This document shows positions 25,179-37,086 of a stretch of DNA of 64,000 nt, one piece after another; positions within the stretch are counted from its first letter, which is position 1; each line of letters begins with the position of its first letter. The position numbers were made by a program, and so were the translations under genes. The DNA comes from Acanthochromis polyacanthus (taxonomy: Eukaryota; Chordata; Actinopteri; Pomacentridae), in assembly GCF_021347895.1 (NCBI RefSeq), contig NC_067119.1, positions 8,940,534-9,004,533 on the forward strand, given 5' to 3'. The notes under the pieces are model-generated. The model saw only the letters and a list, made by a program, of their open reading frames with translations, was not told the DNA's origin and did not search any database.

Positions 25179-25849
25179 CACCGCTGAGCCCCGCATACCG
25201 GTTAGTGCAACTATTCCCGACACTAGGTGACGGCCATTCATCACTCCTTTCATTGACTAGACTTCCATTACTTTCTGTTTCTCTGTCGTTCCCCATCTCC
25301 TCCTCAATCTAATGGCTTCCACATTATGCCCATAATGTATCAGCCAATAAGGCTGCCGATGTGCAGCAACACACCACCTCTGGTCATTATGGCATGGCCT
25401 GATTATTCATTTGCTGCATTTACCAACAGAGCTGCACTTAAGTATCTTTAACAGAAAGAGTAATGGACGCAAGAGCAATAATGGTTTGCCCAGATGTCAA
25501 GGCAGACTGGCATAAGAAAGTGCAAAACAGTTGATTTTTGAACAAAATTAAGACAAAATACTCACACGCAAAGCACAAGATAAGACTATTTTATCTTCCG
25601 AGATGCAATAAAGACCAACTTTTGGTGATAAAAGTGCAGCTACAAACACCAAAGTGAACTAGACTTTGTGACTTGACCTGGCTGTGAGAGGAGAATGACA
25701 TCCCTAAAATAAAACATTGCCGGCAAACTAAATAAGCAGATGTCAGAAGGGGATGGAAATAAGAACGGGATATATTAAAGGCATTAAAAAAAATCTCATT
25801 TCATAAAAGCCCGAGTGCGAGCCGATTAACAAAAGATGAGTTCACTCAC
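25179..25849. other. Intron next to exon B donor
   Basis: The part 25300-25450 is free of simple repeats and rich in ATTA/TAAT cores. It may be a conserved non-coding element. No gene recognised. Confidence 0.4.
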
Positions 25850-26022
25850 TTGCAGAGGGTGTTTCAGCATGGACGGGAGGTGTCGAAGGGATGAAGGAGG
25901 GGAAGAAGAAGGATCGCAGAGAACGTTCGGTGTGGAGGGGTGAGCGCTGCGTGGGCAGATTCTCACAGCTGCCCACACTGCTGTGGATCTTAAGGTTCAA
26001 GGGCTTGGTCTTCTTCTTGGCT
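25850..26022 (-). CDS. ksr2: Internal exon B of kinase suppressor of Ras 2 (LKIHSSVGSCEN block)
   Basis: This 173-nt exon follows exon A in the transcript. On the minus strand the acceptor is ccctcag|A and the donor GCAA|gtgagtgaa. The first A completes the Lys codon left open by exon A, and one base is left over at the end, which fits the SAN codon of other KSR2 proteins. The protein reads AKKKTKPLNLKIHSSVGS, then CENLPTQRSPLHTERSLRS, then FFFPSFIPSTPPVHAETPSA. It lies just before the cysteine-rich C1 domain, whose exon is not in the window and should lie below position 1. FFFP replaces the FFVGHAPF stretch I recall in mammals and matches the FxFP ERK-docking pattern. The frame remains open past the donor for only two more codons. 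Identity and splice phase are both well supported. Confidence 0.95.
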
Positions 26023-26525
26023 CTGAGGGAAACAAGACAAGAAAAGAAAAAACGATGAGATGGAGGTATCACTGTGAATAGCATCCGACCGGTCATTCAG
26101 TCAAGGTGCAAATGTTACGGAGAAACGACCAATTTCTCCATCCAGAATACTCCACATACATAGAATATAATGGAATTCAGCTGCAAAGACATGTCGCCTT
26201 TTTGAGTAAACAGTGTGACTGCTTTTGTTATGAAAAAAAAGTCTCTCTGCTCCCACCAGTAAGCATCATTATTATTGTCTCCACCTACACATGCTGCATA
26301 CCCCACCACCGAATGCAACAAGTTCACACCAGCTCCTGGAAAGGTATGAAATTCAATCAGGTGGACAATACAAGGAAAGAGAAAGTGAGAAAAGTGTGTC
26401 AAGAAAAAGGAGTAAAGTACTGAGAGCACAGACTGGTGATAAGAGTTTAGGATTAACTGAATTATGGTCAGTATAATTTGGCCTTTACAAGAATTCACAA
26501 GAACCTGCATTAAATTAGGTGATTT

Positions 26526-27456
26526 ACTTTAAATGGAGCAAATACTTGTGTAGTCACTTGTTTTGTTTTTTTTACATTACTTATTTTTTAATAATTGTCT
26601 GTTCTGACTTTGACATGAAAGAGTCTTTATTGTAAATTGTATGTATATTTATATTAATCACCTATTGTATGTTTTAGATTTTTGAGAAACATTACTTCGC
26701 AGAAATCTGTTTTCATTTTGACAGGCAGGTAAACTGTACACATTTTTATGCATCCACTTATTTTACATTATTATTTTAAAATAATTTACATTACACTGCA
26801 GAAATCTGTTAGGGTTAGTGTTTGTAAATTCTGCAAATACACATTTTTGAATAATTAATATTAATTTGCAAAAATTGATTTTCTCTTTGACATGAAAGAG
26901 TCTTTTGTTGTTCATTTTCTAAACATTTCACTTTCAAAATGTTATATATTTTTTAAATCATTGATACTGTGTTGTAGAGATATATTTTCATTTTGAGATG
27001 AGTCTTGTTGGAAATTCTGTGAACAGTCTTGCAATCACTTATTTTACATTTTATATTTTTAAATAATTGAATGTACGTTGCAGAAATCTATTTTCACTTT
27101 GACATGAAAGACTTTTTGGTGAATTCTGTGAACATTTATGCACTTATTTACATTTCATGTTTTCAGTCTAACTTACGTTATGTTGTAGAAATCTATTTTC
27201 ACCACGAAATATAAGTATGCTCTTTTAAAAATCTGTGAATACATTTGCAATCACCTACTTTAAATTTTTACATAATTATCATAATTACATATTACTTTGT
27301 AAAAATCTGCTTTCACTTTGACATGAAAGAGTCTTTTTTTTGTAAATTCTCATTTTTAAAAAAAAGCCTCCACAAATTGACCACTATTCAATGGTGAAAA
27401 GAAATTCAAGGAGATAACGTTCAAGGGAGGTGAGTACTTTTTATACTATAATTTTT
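26526..27456 (+). repeat. Tandem array (about 8 x 106 bp) derived from a Tc1 3' end
   Basis: A unit with GCAGAAATCTGTTTTCACTT, TGACATGAAAGAGTC and CAATCACTTATTTTACA recurs at intervals of about 106 bp. Anchors lie near 26612, 26720, 26805 (cut short), 26889, 26995, 27101, 27205 and 27320. The array opens after AGCAAATACTTGTGTAGTC and closes with a Tc1 terminal sequence, CAAGGGAGGTGAGTAC, near 27422. In the related copy at 51.8 kb the same unit occurs once. Units are diverged, so the amplification is not recent. Confidence 0.8.
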
Positions 27457-30400
27457 TCTGTTTTACATGAACATTTGGAGCTTCTTTGTTTTGATTATCT
27501 TCACCACACCAACTTGGCAGGACTCCAATTACCTGCTAAATAACTCCCGCGAACTTGTAATTTTGCCGCACAGCCACACAAAACGAACTCTAAGTGTGAT
27601 AGCGCACTAAGCCAAATTAAGTACGGTGCACTGAAACGGTGTAATTATGGGATTAAGGGATCATGATATGTCGTGCAAAGCTGAGTGTCGTGTTCATAGG
27701 ATGACTACAAAGCTACAGGCGTCAGGCCAGGAAGAAAACAACCTGCTGACAGGATGAGAAAAGCATGCAGGATGGCTGGACAGAAGATCACACAAGACGA
27801 CACAAAGAATAAAAGAAAATAATTTGACATGAAAGCCTCCTTTGATGCATTACTTACTCATGTATTTTTTGTCTGGAAAGTGACAGAATGGCAGAAAATT
27901 GCCACTTTATTACAGTGGTGAAGCAGCAATGACACAGTTCCCATGTCTAAAAGGGGAACATGTTTACTTGGGTAACAAATAAGTGAGAAGTAGGCTCATT
28001 TTCCTATAGATTTTTTATAATTCTCTTTGCAAACAGAGCCACCAATCAATGACCACTGCAATAGAGGATGCAGGTTTAAGATACTTCTGCAATGCAAACC
28101 CTGAGGATGCATCCATCTTCTGTATACAGTCCACAGGTAGCACAAGATGGAATCCTTATTTAACCTGCAGGGTCATGATACAAGCACAGTTTAAACCTCC
28201 TGTTACGTTCATTTCTCAGAAACAGCAATGAAACCAAACCATCCCAAAAACCAGTGTTTATGTCTCAATATTAACTTTATTACCAACCATTTCAAATAAT
28301 ATTTAGTGCAGTGGTGTTCTTTACCTCTCACACATCATGGTTCAATGGGGATAATTCACTTGTTTTTCATAAAAAATGCATGTTAAAACTTTTTTTAAAT
28401 GTACATTTGAAAGACCTACATATACAATATAATAGTTTGACAAGACATTGAGTTGTTTTTAAATTTTACATTTTCACCCTTTTTTTATGGAGTGGTGATG
28501 ATAAACTAACACAAGACACTAATAGACTACCGTTCAAAAGACTGGAGTCAAGAAAAGCAGTTTTATTCAATGAATATGACATTAAATTAATCAGTCTAGA
28601 TATTGTTAACGTGGTAAATGACTATTCTAGCTGGAAACAGCTGATTTTTAATGGAATATCTCCATAGGGGCACAGAGGAACATTTCCAGCAACCATCACT
28701 CCTGTGTTCTAATGCTACATTGTGTTAGCTAATGCTGTTGAAAGGCTAACTGATGATTAGAAAACTGTTTTGAATGGTAGAGTGTGCGAAATTAAACGTT
28801 TTCATTTTATGTGTTGATTACACTTATTAAGTCAACAAGAAGACGTTTCCTAGCAAAAAAAATACTTCAAACAATGTTGTTTGGATTTGTTTTACTTTAA
28901 AAATGAGACAATCTGACTTGCAACACAACAGAAAGGTTAAAAATACCCGTTAAGAAATCTAATACACCAGAACTGTAGAACCACTAATTCCTCATTATAT
29001 GAAAACAGACAGATGCCCTTTAATCTCTTTAATTCCTGCCAGGTTTCATTACTTTGAGGTGTGTTTGACTAAGGCAAACCTTTCTGTTCCAATAACATCA
29101 AATCAATGAATTAATGCGGAAAATGCGTCTTACAAAGAAACAGCAAGAGATTATTGACATAGCTGGTAATCATTAACTTTCAGGAAATACTATAGGTTTT
29201 TAAGTAGTAGGTGATTCATTGACATTTTTAACAGAGGAAGATGATCCAATGGGTGCACCACCAGCAAATACAAGAAAGTTAACGAGGCATTCTGATCATT
29301 CGATATCCCCCATTTAAATTGCTTACTGGTTTCAAGCATTTTGAAAATATGCAGCTGAGGATATGAAACCTGTACAACCATTTTAACTTCATTTTGTGAC
29401 AAGACTGAAGGGATCGAGGCTTAATTGTATCACATGACATCTAACAGCTGTCTGCAGCTGTATCCCAGCATTTCTACAGGAACTTGTAACCTACTTGAAA
29501 AATATCTTTTTAAACGAGTATTTTGTGTCAAATCGCAAGTCACCGATAATTTCCCATAATCACCAGCTTGTGTTTGTCATCTTGCTTGTATTTGTGGTGA
29601 AGACCTGTCATTTGAGAATTGAGTTTCAGAATTAAGTTTGGGATAATTAAGCTTGTGGAGCAATTTGTCTTCGTCGGCTTGTCACGGAGTTTGTTCTCCT
29701 GAAATTTCTGTGCAGTTCAGTGAGATATCCCCTTTTAAGTATGCAGATACTCAGGTGACAGCGAGGTGACTGTGAACTCGCTGAACCGAGCGACACAACC
29801 TACACAGCTCGGACTCATTATAAGAAAAAAATATGTAACTTAATGGAAAAATATCTCAAGTGACTCACAGGCTATTCCACCTGATTATTTGTTTATTATC
29901 TTTTTGGGCTCGGAACAAGAGCTGCGGTGAAGCCAAGGGCCTGCACCACAAAGCGAGATTAGTGGATTATCCGGCTGTCCTGGGGATTTACTCAGGTGTG
30001 GGGATGTGGTTGTCATGGGAACACATGCTGGACAAGTAGCCTGCTCCAGAGGTTAACTTCAGGGGAAGAGTCCACATTCACACTCAGACCGCCGGAAAAA
30101 TTGAGTCCTCATTCCGACAGCGTTCGTAAACACATCCTGATGCGTGTCGTCACTGCAGCTCAGGAAAACGTGAGGTGACTTTGTGGGGATAATTGGAAAT
30201 AAAAGCAGGCTATACCCTCCATTGTCCTTCATTAGAAAAATAATCTGCACGCTGTTAATTACCCCTCAGTAAATTATAAATGCAAAAATTCAGTCAGATA
30301 GACCTTATCAGCAATTAACTACTTTCCTTTTCCCGTTTCCTCTCTTCTAGTTTTAACTTTCTTCAGTCGTCCTGAGTCAAAAAGAAAACACGTTTCACTG

Positions 30401-30775
30401 CTGAAGAAATTTTACCTGAAATACTCACCATCATTCTTATACTTATGTACTGTCTTGCCAGCATTGCCTTTGAATATTTGGCAACCCAGTCCCCTCAAAA
30501 TCACATTCCTACACAACTTAACTGCATTCTCAATGAGATTTTGAAGAAAACATGTTTTCTGCCAGACTAGGTTTGTCCCAGAAACATTTCAAATTAAGAT
30601 ATTTTTTTGTATTTGCATGAAAAGGTTTTAGAAAAGCACAATTTAGGGGATAGATGCAAGAATATTTCCAAGTCACTGACTATCCCTTGGGGTAAATTTA
30701 AATCCTTCACTAAGATATGGAAAGAATATGACACATGTATTAATCTGCGTAAAACAGGCAAAAACTAAATGACTG
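27457..30775. other. Intronic stretch around MITE copy 3
   Basis: Apart from the MITE at 28523-28786 I see no element borders and no coding sequence. AT-rich throughout. Confidence 0.5.
28523..28786 (+). mobile_element. Mariner-type MITE, copy 3 (internally deleted)
   Basis: Starts TAGACTACCGTTCAAAAG and carries the core, but after GATTAGAAAACTG it jumps straight to the terminal TTTTGAATGGTAGAGTG. About 80-90 bp before the right end are missing. Confidence 0.8.
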
Positions 30776-31070
30776 TGTAAGAAAGATGCCAGTGAAGTTG
30801 GCTACCAAGTCACCTCTTCTAAATGAGTTTCACATTTCAGCAGCTATTAACAACTGTTGGTTGTTCTTCACCAGTCAAAGCTTTAGGACTAAGAGGCAAA
30901 AAGACTGGTGAAATAACTCATTAAATCTGGAGTTCACCAGAAGGCATGCCAGAGACTCTGAAGCTAACTGGAAGGTTATTTGGTCTGACGGGACCAAAAT
31001 GGAGCTTTCTGAACATTATATGAATGGTTATGTTTGGTGGAAACCAAACACTGCACAAGAACTCTCTTTT
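30776..31070 (+). pseudogene. Decayed Tc1 transposase, middle fragment
   Basis: The frame near 30930-31060 reads EFTRRHARDSEANWKVIWSD and continues GTKMELSEHYMNGYVWWKPN. This is the region of the first catalytic Asp (normally WSDETKMELFG), with the Glu after Asp changed to Gly. Upstream, TTCACCAGTCAAAGCTTTAG is the preceding helix-turn-helix/linker part. The ends are missing. It belongs to the family at 51808-52330. Confidence 0.75.
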
Positions 31071-33635
31071 CTTTGCATGAACAGCTTCACAGGAATACAC
31101 CAAGACTCAGAAACACCAATGCTAGACTCCGTAAGGGCAAATAAACCAAAGTAAGTACAAACAAAAGGCCCATTCAGACTGGTTTTGTTCCTCTAGGGAT
31201 GATTTTAAAGTTGTGGTAGCCAGTGATTATACTGTCTCTTGGAGTGTTTGTATATATGGCAATTTTATCGCCATAGATCCTCCTCACCATAGAAATAATT
31301 AGAGCTGCAATTGCCTACAATTTTTCACTGAACTTGTTGGTTTAAAAACCGTTAGGAAAGCATTTGCTTATTTTTTTAAATTGGATTTGTATTTCCTTCA
31401 ACCTCAAGCTGAAATTTGTGTGAAATAACAACACAAAATCAAAAATGCCAATATGTAGTTCTACTATGAAGCCAATGAGAAGTAATTAAAGCCATCAGTA
31501 GATATGACAGTAGGTACTAGTATTCTCCTTTGAGAGTTTTTTGTTTTTGGTCTGTATTAAATCACATTTTGGCAAGTTAACACTACTAAATTATGCCAAC
31601 TTAACTATCAGCAGTACGGAGAACTATCACAGGAAAACTAAGAAAAAACTTAAAATTGTGACAATTCTCTGGCAGGTTCAGGAGCCTAATTTCGAAGATT
31701 TCTAAGCGGATTTATGGGCATTTATTCACAGTGAATTTGGGAGATAATGATGTCCTCGGGAAGTGGAAGTAACGCTGAATGAAATCAATATGAGTTCCAT
31801 GTCTGTGTGTTCAGACTTCAGTAAAGGAACAGAATTCTCATTTGTTGCATCCTCTTCATTTGCCCCCTGTGTCCACCCGCCTCCCCCAAACCCCCCCTGG
31901 AGGAGACCTTTGGCTTTATTTTTCCTGCAGAACATCCATCCCCATTACAGACCACATCCTGCAATTTCACAATGGTTAAAATGTCATCTGGAATGAGGAG
32001 CGCAGTGAATATTTGATTCCCCTGCATCCCTTTGTAATGTTAATCTCGTTCCAGTGGGTGTTTTTATTTGAACTTGCCTCATGAAAGAGACCCCAGGAAG
32101 CAAAGCAGGCATGTAACTACACACAGCTAACCTCAGGTGTGCACACATGCAGAAATATCTGCACAAAAAAACATCTATTTAACTTGACAGGAGAACATTG
32201 TGGCCTGAAGTTGGACATTATCAGATTCACAAGTCTATAAAGCGATGTCTGAGTGATGCGCACACACATCCTGTAAGCCGTCGAGACAGTGAAGGACAGG
32301 CCACAGAGATGTTTGAAACTGAGCTAGAAAGACAAGCAATAGACGCAGCAAAATGAAAATGTGAAAAGATGTGCGTCGGACTAGTACCAGAGTAAAGTCC
32401 AGAACGTAGACAAAAGCAGCAGATCTATGTAGAAGACATTGTTTGGAATTCAAACAGACACAAACCTTGAAAGAGACAAGCGAGAGAAGTATTTAAAAAA
32501 GGCAAGAAAAAGCAAGCTTATCCATGAAAAACTGACTTTTTAAAAGTACGAAAATGAACGCTCAGAGTTCTGACTTATCATGCAAAGTAACTGTCATTAA
32601 GTGTTAAATCCCACAGGAATTTTTTCCTCCCATGCCGGTCTCCCACTCCCTACACTGAGTCATGCAATTAGACCTGTAAACCAGCCCAGCACTTCACTCC
32701 CATCTCCCGCAATAAGGAAGCAGCCTGCAGGTTATCACTTCTCCGTCATAGAGCTTTTGTCAGCTATTCCGATTAGCCCACTTTATGCAATTTGAATCTA
32801 AATTAAACCATTCATCTCCCCGCATGCATGCCTTTATCCTCTCCCCCAAACGATTTGTAGACGTTCAGTGAGGGGGGAAAAAAAGTGAAAATGAATGTAG
32901 AGGGAAGGGAGAGGATTCCCAATTTTGGTTTTGAAAACGGCTGTCGGTGAAGGCAGGCAGGCAGAGGGAGGAGGATGAGGAGGAGGAGGAGGGCAGGACT
33001 TTCAACTCCACAGTTGTTAAAGCGTCTTTTCAGATGCTTGTTTCTACTCAGCATATGAAAAGTTCGTGAAAAAAAGAAAGTTGAAGAATACACAAAAGAC
33101 AGACGAAGACGAAGAGGGAGGTGGGTGACTTGTCAAGAGAAATCAGCAAAGGTGTGAATAGCTGAGTTGTCCTTTGATCTGGTGCAGAATTGTACATTAT
33201 GATACATCACTCACGGATGGAAATCACCGCATGTTTGTGTCACGTTTCAGGTAGCATTTCTGAGTCTTTTTATTCCCCTCCGGGTTTTCTGTACTGAGTA
33301 AACAGGAACATCAAAGCTTTTTTCCCCCTACAATATCATTCAGGCAGCTCCATCTGACATATTGTAGTGATTAAATTATCCATTGTGTCATGTTTATTAC
33401 CTGCTGAGCTGCTAATTTCTTATTCATAGACTTTCTTTCTAGTTATATCTTGTTATAATGACCCAGGTTTTTCTGGGATTATTGGTTCAGTTGCATCTAT
33501 TTTGAAGTGAGTGAAGTGCAATATTAAACTTGCCTAACAAGCGACCAAAAGTTATGAAAATGATATTCCAGACAGTGTTTCATGTGAGGGTTTGATATGG
33601 ATTGTCATTAGCTCTAAATGTGGGAGTGGGCCGAG
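31071..33635. other. Intronic stretch, no gene seen
   Basis: Contains a purine-rich tract near 32950-33000 (GAGGAGGAT and AGGAGGAGG repeats). No gene or mobile element recognised. Confidence 0.5.
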
Positions 33636-34547
33636 TAGGGATAGACTGATATGAGTTTGTCAGGGTGATTATTGGTAATCAAGAAAGGCCAATAATCAAT
33701 GTTTGGAACTGATATATACTACAGTTCAAAAGTTTGGGGTCACTCAGAAGTATCCCTATTTTCATTTTATTGAAGCTGGAAAAAGCTGATTTTTAATGGA
33801 ATATCTCCATAGGGGTACAAAGGAACACTTCCAGCAACCATCACTCCTGTGTTCTAATGCTACATTGTGTTAGCTAATGGTGTTGAAAGGCTAATTGATG
33901 GATAGAAAACTCTTCTGCAGTTATGCTAGCACATGAATAAAAGTGTGAGTTGTCATGTAAAACATGAAATTGAAATTGTGTGGGTGACCCCAAACTTTTG
34001 AATCATAGTGTACATTCGATGTAACGTTTTCCAGGATGTGATGGCAGAAACTTGTCATATATAACTAGGTTTCTTCATTAATACTGAATATGTAAAATAG
34101 AAATAAGAGTCCGTTTATGAGGGATCGACAGTGATCAGTTTGTCTCCTGCAGTTACATTGGTTGTTCTACTGTTTCCTAAATCTTTTACTGTTCTATCAC
34201 TTTTATTTCCCACTAAGGATGTTAAATGTTAAAGCATTTTTAATAATTGTTTTCCTGACTCTGTTTTAGTTTAATCTTTGGCTGCCTTCTAACTTAGATG
34301 CCAGCTGTTAGCATAGCCTTAGTCACTGTGGAAGAAGTTAATTTCCTGGTTTGTGGCAACGGCTTGAGTTTCTTGTTCAGTTTTTGCTGTTTGAGAGATA
34401 TTTCTGAGACCACAGAGTGACGACAGACAGACAGAGGAGACTTTAGTTCATCAATAATCAGCCAATAATTTACTGATAATGATAATCAGGAAAACGCGAC
34501 ATATCGGACACAATAATTGGCCAAGCCGATAGTTGGGTCTTTCCTTA
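33636..34547. mobile_element. Non-autonomous DNA transposon, probably hAT-like, carrying a nested MITE
   Basis: The left end TAGGGATAGACTGATATG and the right end, whose complement is TAAGGAAAGACCC, form degenerate inverted repeats. CCAATAATCAAT near the left and GATAATCAGGAAAACGCG near the right recall the GATAATCGG-rich subterminal parts of a common vertebrate hAT group. No open frame. MITE copy 4 splits it. Confidence 0.5.
33715..34012 (+). mobile_element. Mariner-type MITE, copy 4 (nested)
   Basis: Starts TATACTACAGTTCAAAAG and ends CAAACTTTTGAATCATAG followed by TGTA. About 60 bp of the left half are missing. It lies inside another transposon (33636-34547) and so is younger than that host. 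Confidence 0.85.
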
Positions 34548-36330
34548 GGGCACAAAAAGTACAAAAAATTTTAGAAAGTATATTCCTCAAGTATAAACTG
34601 TCAACACAAACGTCTGAATGACTTTTTGGTTTTAGGCAAACTGTAAGGTGGGTTCAAAGTTTCACTTTAAATTTTCCTGGATGGTTTACACTTCTGAAAG
34701 ACGAGATCTGCACTTCACGACATGCAAGTAAAAAAAAAGAAAGAAAAAGAAAAAAAAGAATCTGACATTCATCCACACACGCATTCATCCACCCACTACT
34801 TCCACAGCCTCTTTCCTCCCAGCACTTGCAGAAGCACTAATTACAGTGACACCTTCAAGTAAAAGTTCCATTTGATCAAGGACAGTGGTAAGAGCGGGAG
34901 AGCAGCGATCCTTCAAATGGCACATTTTCTTCACATTCTCACATATCAAGAGGATTTTTAAAAAAGGGTCATGAATATTACACAGCTTTCTGCCTAACTA
35001 GTAAGCAAGCACTACCCAAATGACGCATCTCAGCAATGATGCTGCGATACTACAATTCATCCGAGCTCTATCTAATTAACACCTGTGTCCATGTAGGAGA
35101 GTGAATTACTTGCAGGATTCCATACCTCCGCTTTTAACATCAGAAATATGCAAGTGAGCTCTGCTGAGACCCATATGGCACCCTGTTGCTTTTTATGCAA
35201 ATGGAGCTGTGGAATAATATCTCTGGCAGCCACTGCTCTTTGCTGCTTTAATAAAGTTGGTGGAAAATGAAATCAAGGTGGCTTGAATAATGATTACAAC
35301 CCAGAACTACTGAGAGCCCTTTGAGCAGTTTCATCCGAAGCAGGGTGTCTTGCTTTCAGAAGTCTGCAGTGTCGAGCCTGTGCTGAATATAAGCCGGCAG
35401 TCTGGCAGGTAGGCTTTTTATGTTTCTTTCCTGAGGCGGTGTTGCAAAGCCAATGACAAACTTAATCTAAAAGGAATTTCCCCTTTGTTAATTAAAAAGC
35501 TCAGTGTATTTTCCAAACCTTACATCTAGATTTTCTCTAATTTTATGTCTCGTACACAAAGGCTCGAGTGTATCTAAATACATGTATGCGATATGATGAA
35601 ACTGTACAATTAATATGCTGCTATTCATATATTATTATAAAGACTACCCAAAACATTAAAACCACCTGGATAATATTGTGTAGATCCCCTTCGTGCCACT
35701 TTATTTGTCATGAATGCTCCATTTCTTTAGCATTTGAAAAGTTTGGAAGATGAATCAATGCTTCGGGCTCATTTCTTAGCAGTTTAAGTGAAAAGTCAGA
35801 GCACATTATTTAGATGGGTCAATTTTTTAATTGTTGTGGATTCTTTGTGTATGTACACACTCTTGAACGATGAGGCAATCTTGGTAACAATCATTGCAGA
35901 CCATGTTTTTCTTTTTTTTGAAGGTAGAGGCAGCAGCATGCATTGATGTCTCCCATATTTTGTTATTTTATGTCACAGTAAACTTCCCAAAGCAATGGGA
36001 ATGCAAGAGCATTTCTAAAAATAAGTAAGACGGAGCAAAATACAGCATGCCACATCATCAAATGGGAGGTAAATAATATCCCCAGGTTAGCCAAACTTAT
36101 GTTGAAGAGAAAACAAAGATGAACTGTGACATTACTACACAAACTCTCCATAATGAATTAAACTTTATCTTCCATTCATAACTGTTTTCAGGCAAAGGAG
36201 GGACTGTTAGCCCACTTTCCTTATGGATATACATAGCATCAGTTTTGTTATATAATCTGGTTAAATTATTAATGAGTTTAAAATGCGTGTTTGAGACTTT
36301 ATTGGAGCAACATCCCCTTACTCCATCTAT
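34548..36330. other. Intronic stretch with a possible conserved element
   Basis: The part 35030-35350 lacks repeats and holds TCTAATTAACACC, an octamer-like TTATGCAAATGG and CTTTAATAAAG. It looks like a candidate enhancer, on composition and motifs only. A Tc1 terminal fragment lies at 35640-35705. Confidence 0.4.
35640..35705 (-). mobile_element. Terminal fragment of the same Tc1-like family
   Basis: ACATTAAAACCACCTGGATA and ATATTGTGTAGATCCCC match the terminal repeat and adjoining sequence of the family at 36331-37086, in the opposite orientation. The rest of this copy is missing. Confidence 0.6.
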
Positions 36331-37086
36331 TATCATCGTATCAGTCACAACTTTAAAACCACTGACAGGTGAAGAGAACAACACTGACTAATCTCATTTC
36401 AATGTCACCAGTCAGGTCTTGAAGTTAATGTGTCGGAAGCACGAAAAAAATCAAGAAATTTAAGGATCTGACACACTGGGAAAAGGAGCTACTTATGACG
36501 GCTAGACGACTTGGTCAGAGAATCTCCAAAGTCGCATATCTTGTGGGTTGTTTCCAGTATTTAGTGGTTATTGCCAGCCAAAAGTGGACAGAGGAAGGAC
36601 AACCAGTGAAATAGGACAAAGTAATGGGCACCCAAAGCTCACAGATACACATAGGGATATAAGGCAATGTTCGGTTGCTTAGTAAACCATGGATTGCCTT
36701 GACACTGTTGCAGACCACATATACCCCTTCACGGCAGCGGTAATCCCTCATGGCAATGCCCTGTTTCAGCAGGAAAATGCTCGATGCAACACTGCAAACA
36801 TTGTTCAGGAATAGTTTGAGCAACAAGACAAAGAGCTGAAGGTGTTGACTTGGCCTCCAAACTCCCTTGAATTCAATCTGATCTAGTATCTATTGGATGT
36901 GCTGTGAAAACAAGTCAGATCTGCCGAGGTCCAACCCCACAACTTTCAAAACTTAAAGGGTCTGCTGCTAATGTGCTGATACCACCGGATACCTTCTTCT
37001 TTGCAACGTTCAAACTTCAACAGCTTAGAGCTTTTTGGCAGACCAATACACAATATTAGGCAGGTGGTTTCATGTTTGTGGTGTAT
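36331..37086 (+). pseudogene. Tc1-like transposon relic, sense, internally deleted
   Basis: The left end (ATCAGTCACAACTTTAAAAC, CACTGACAGGTGAAG) and the right end (ATATTAGGCAGGTGG) are both present. Between them lie fragments of transposase: a helix-turn-helix part near 36500 (GGTCAGAGAATCTCCAAAG) and a catalytic-domain part near 36770-36900 (TTTCAGCAGGAAAATGCTC, read FQQENAR). The central catalytic region is deleted. Frame shifts throughout. Confidence 0.75.

Larger units (their letters stand above)
1..25849 (-). other. ksr2: ksr2 intron downstream of exon B (partial)
   Basis: From the donor gtgagtgaa at 25849 down to position 1, I found no reading frame resembling the next expected KSR2 exon (the C1 zinc-binding region with HRFSTK and C-x2-C motifs). 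The intron is therefore at least 25.8 kb long. It contains the Tc1 insertion, the direct duplication and other repeats. A separate gene nested on either strand is not excluded but is not seen. Confidence 0.75.
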
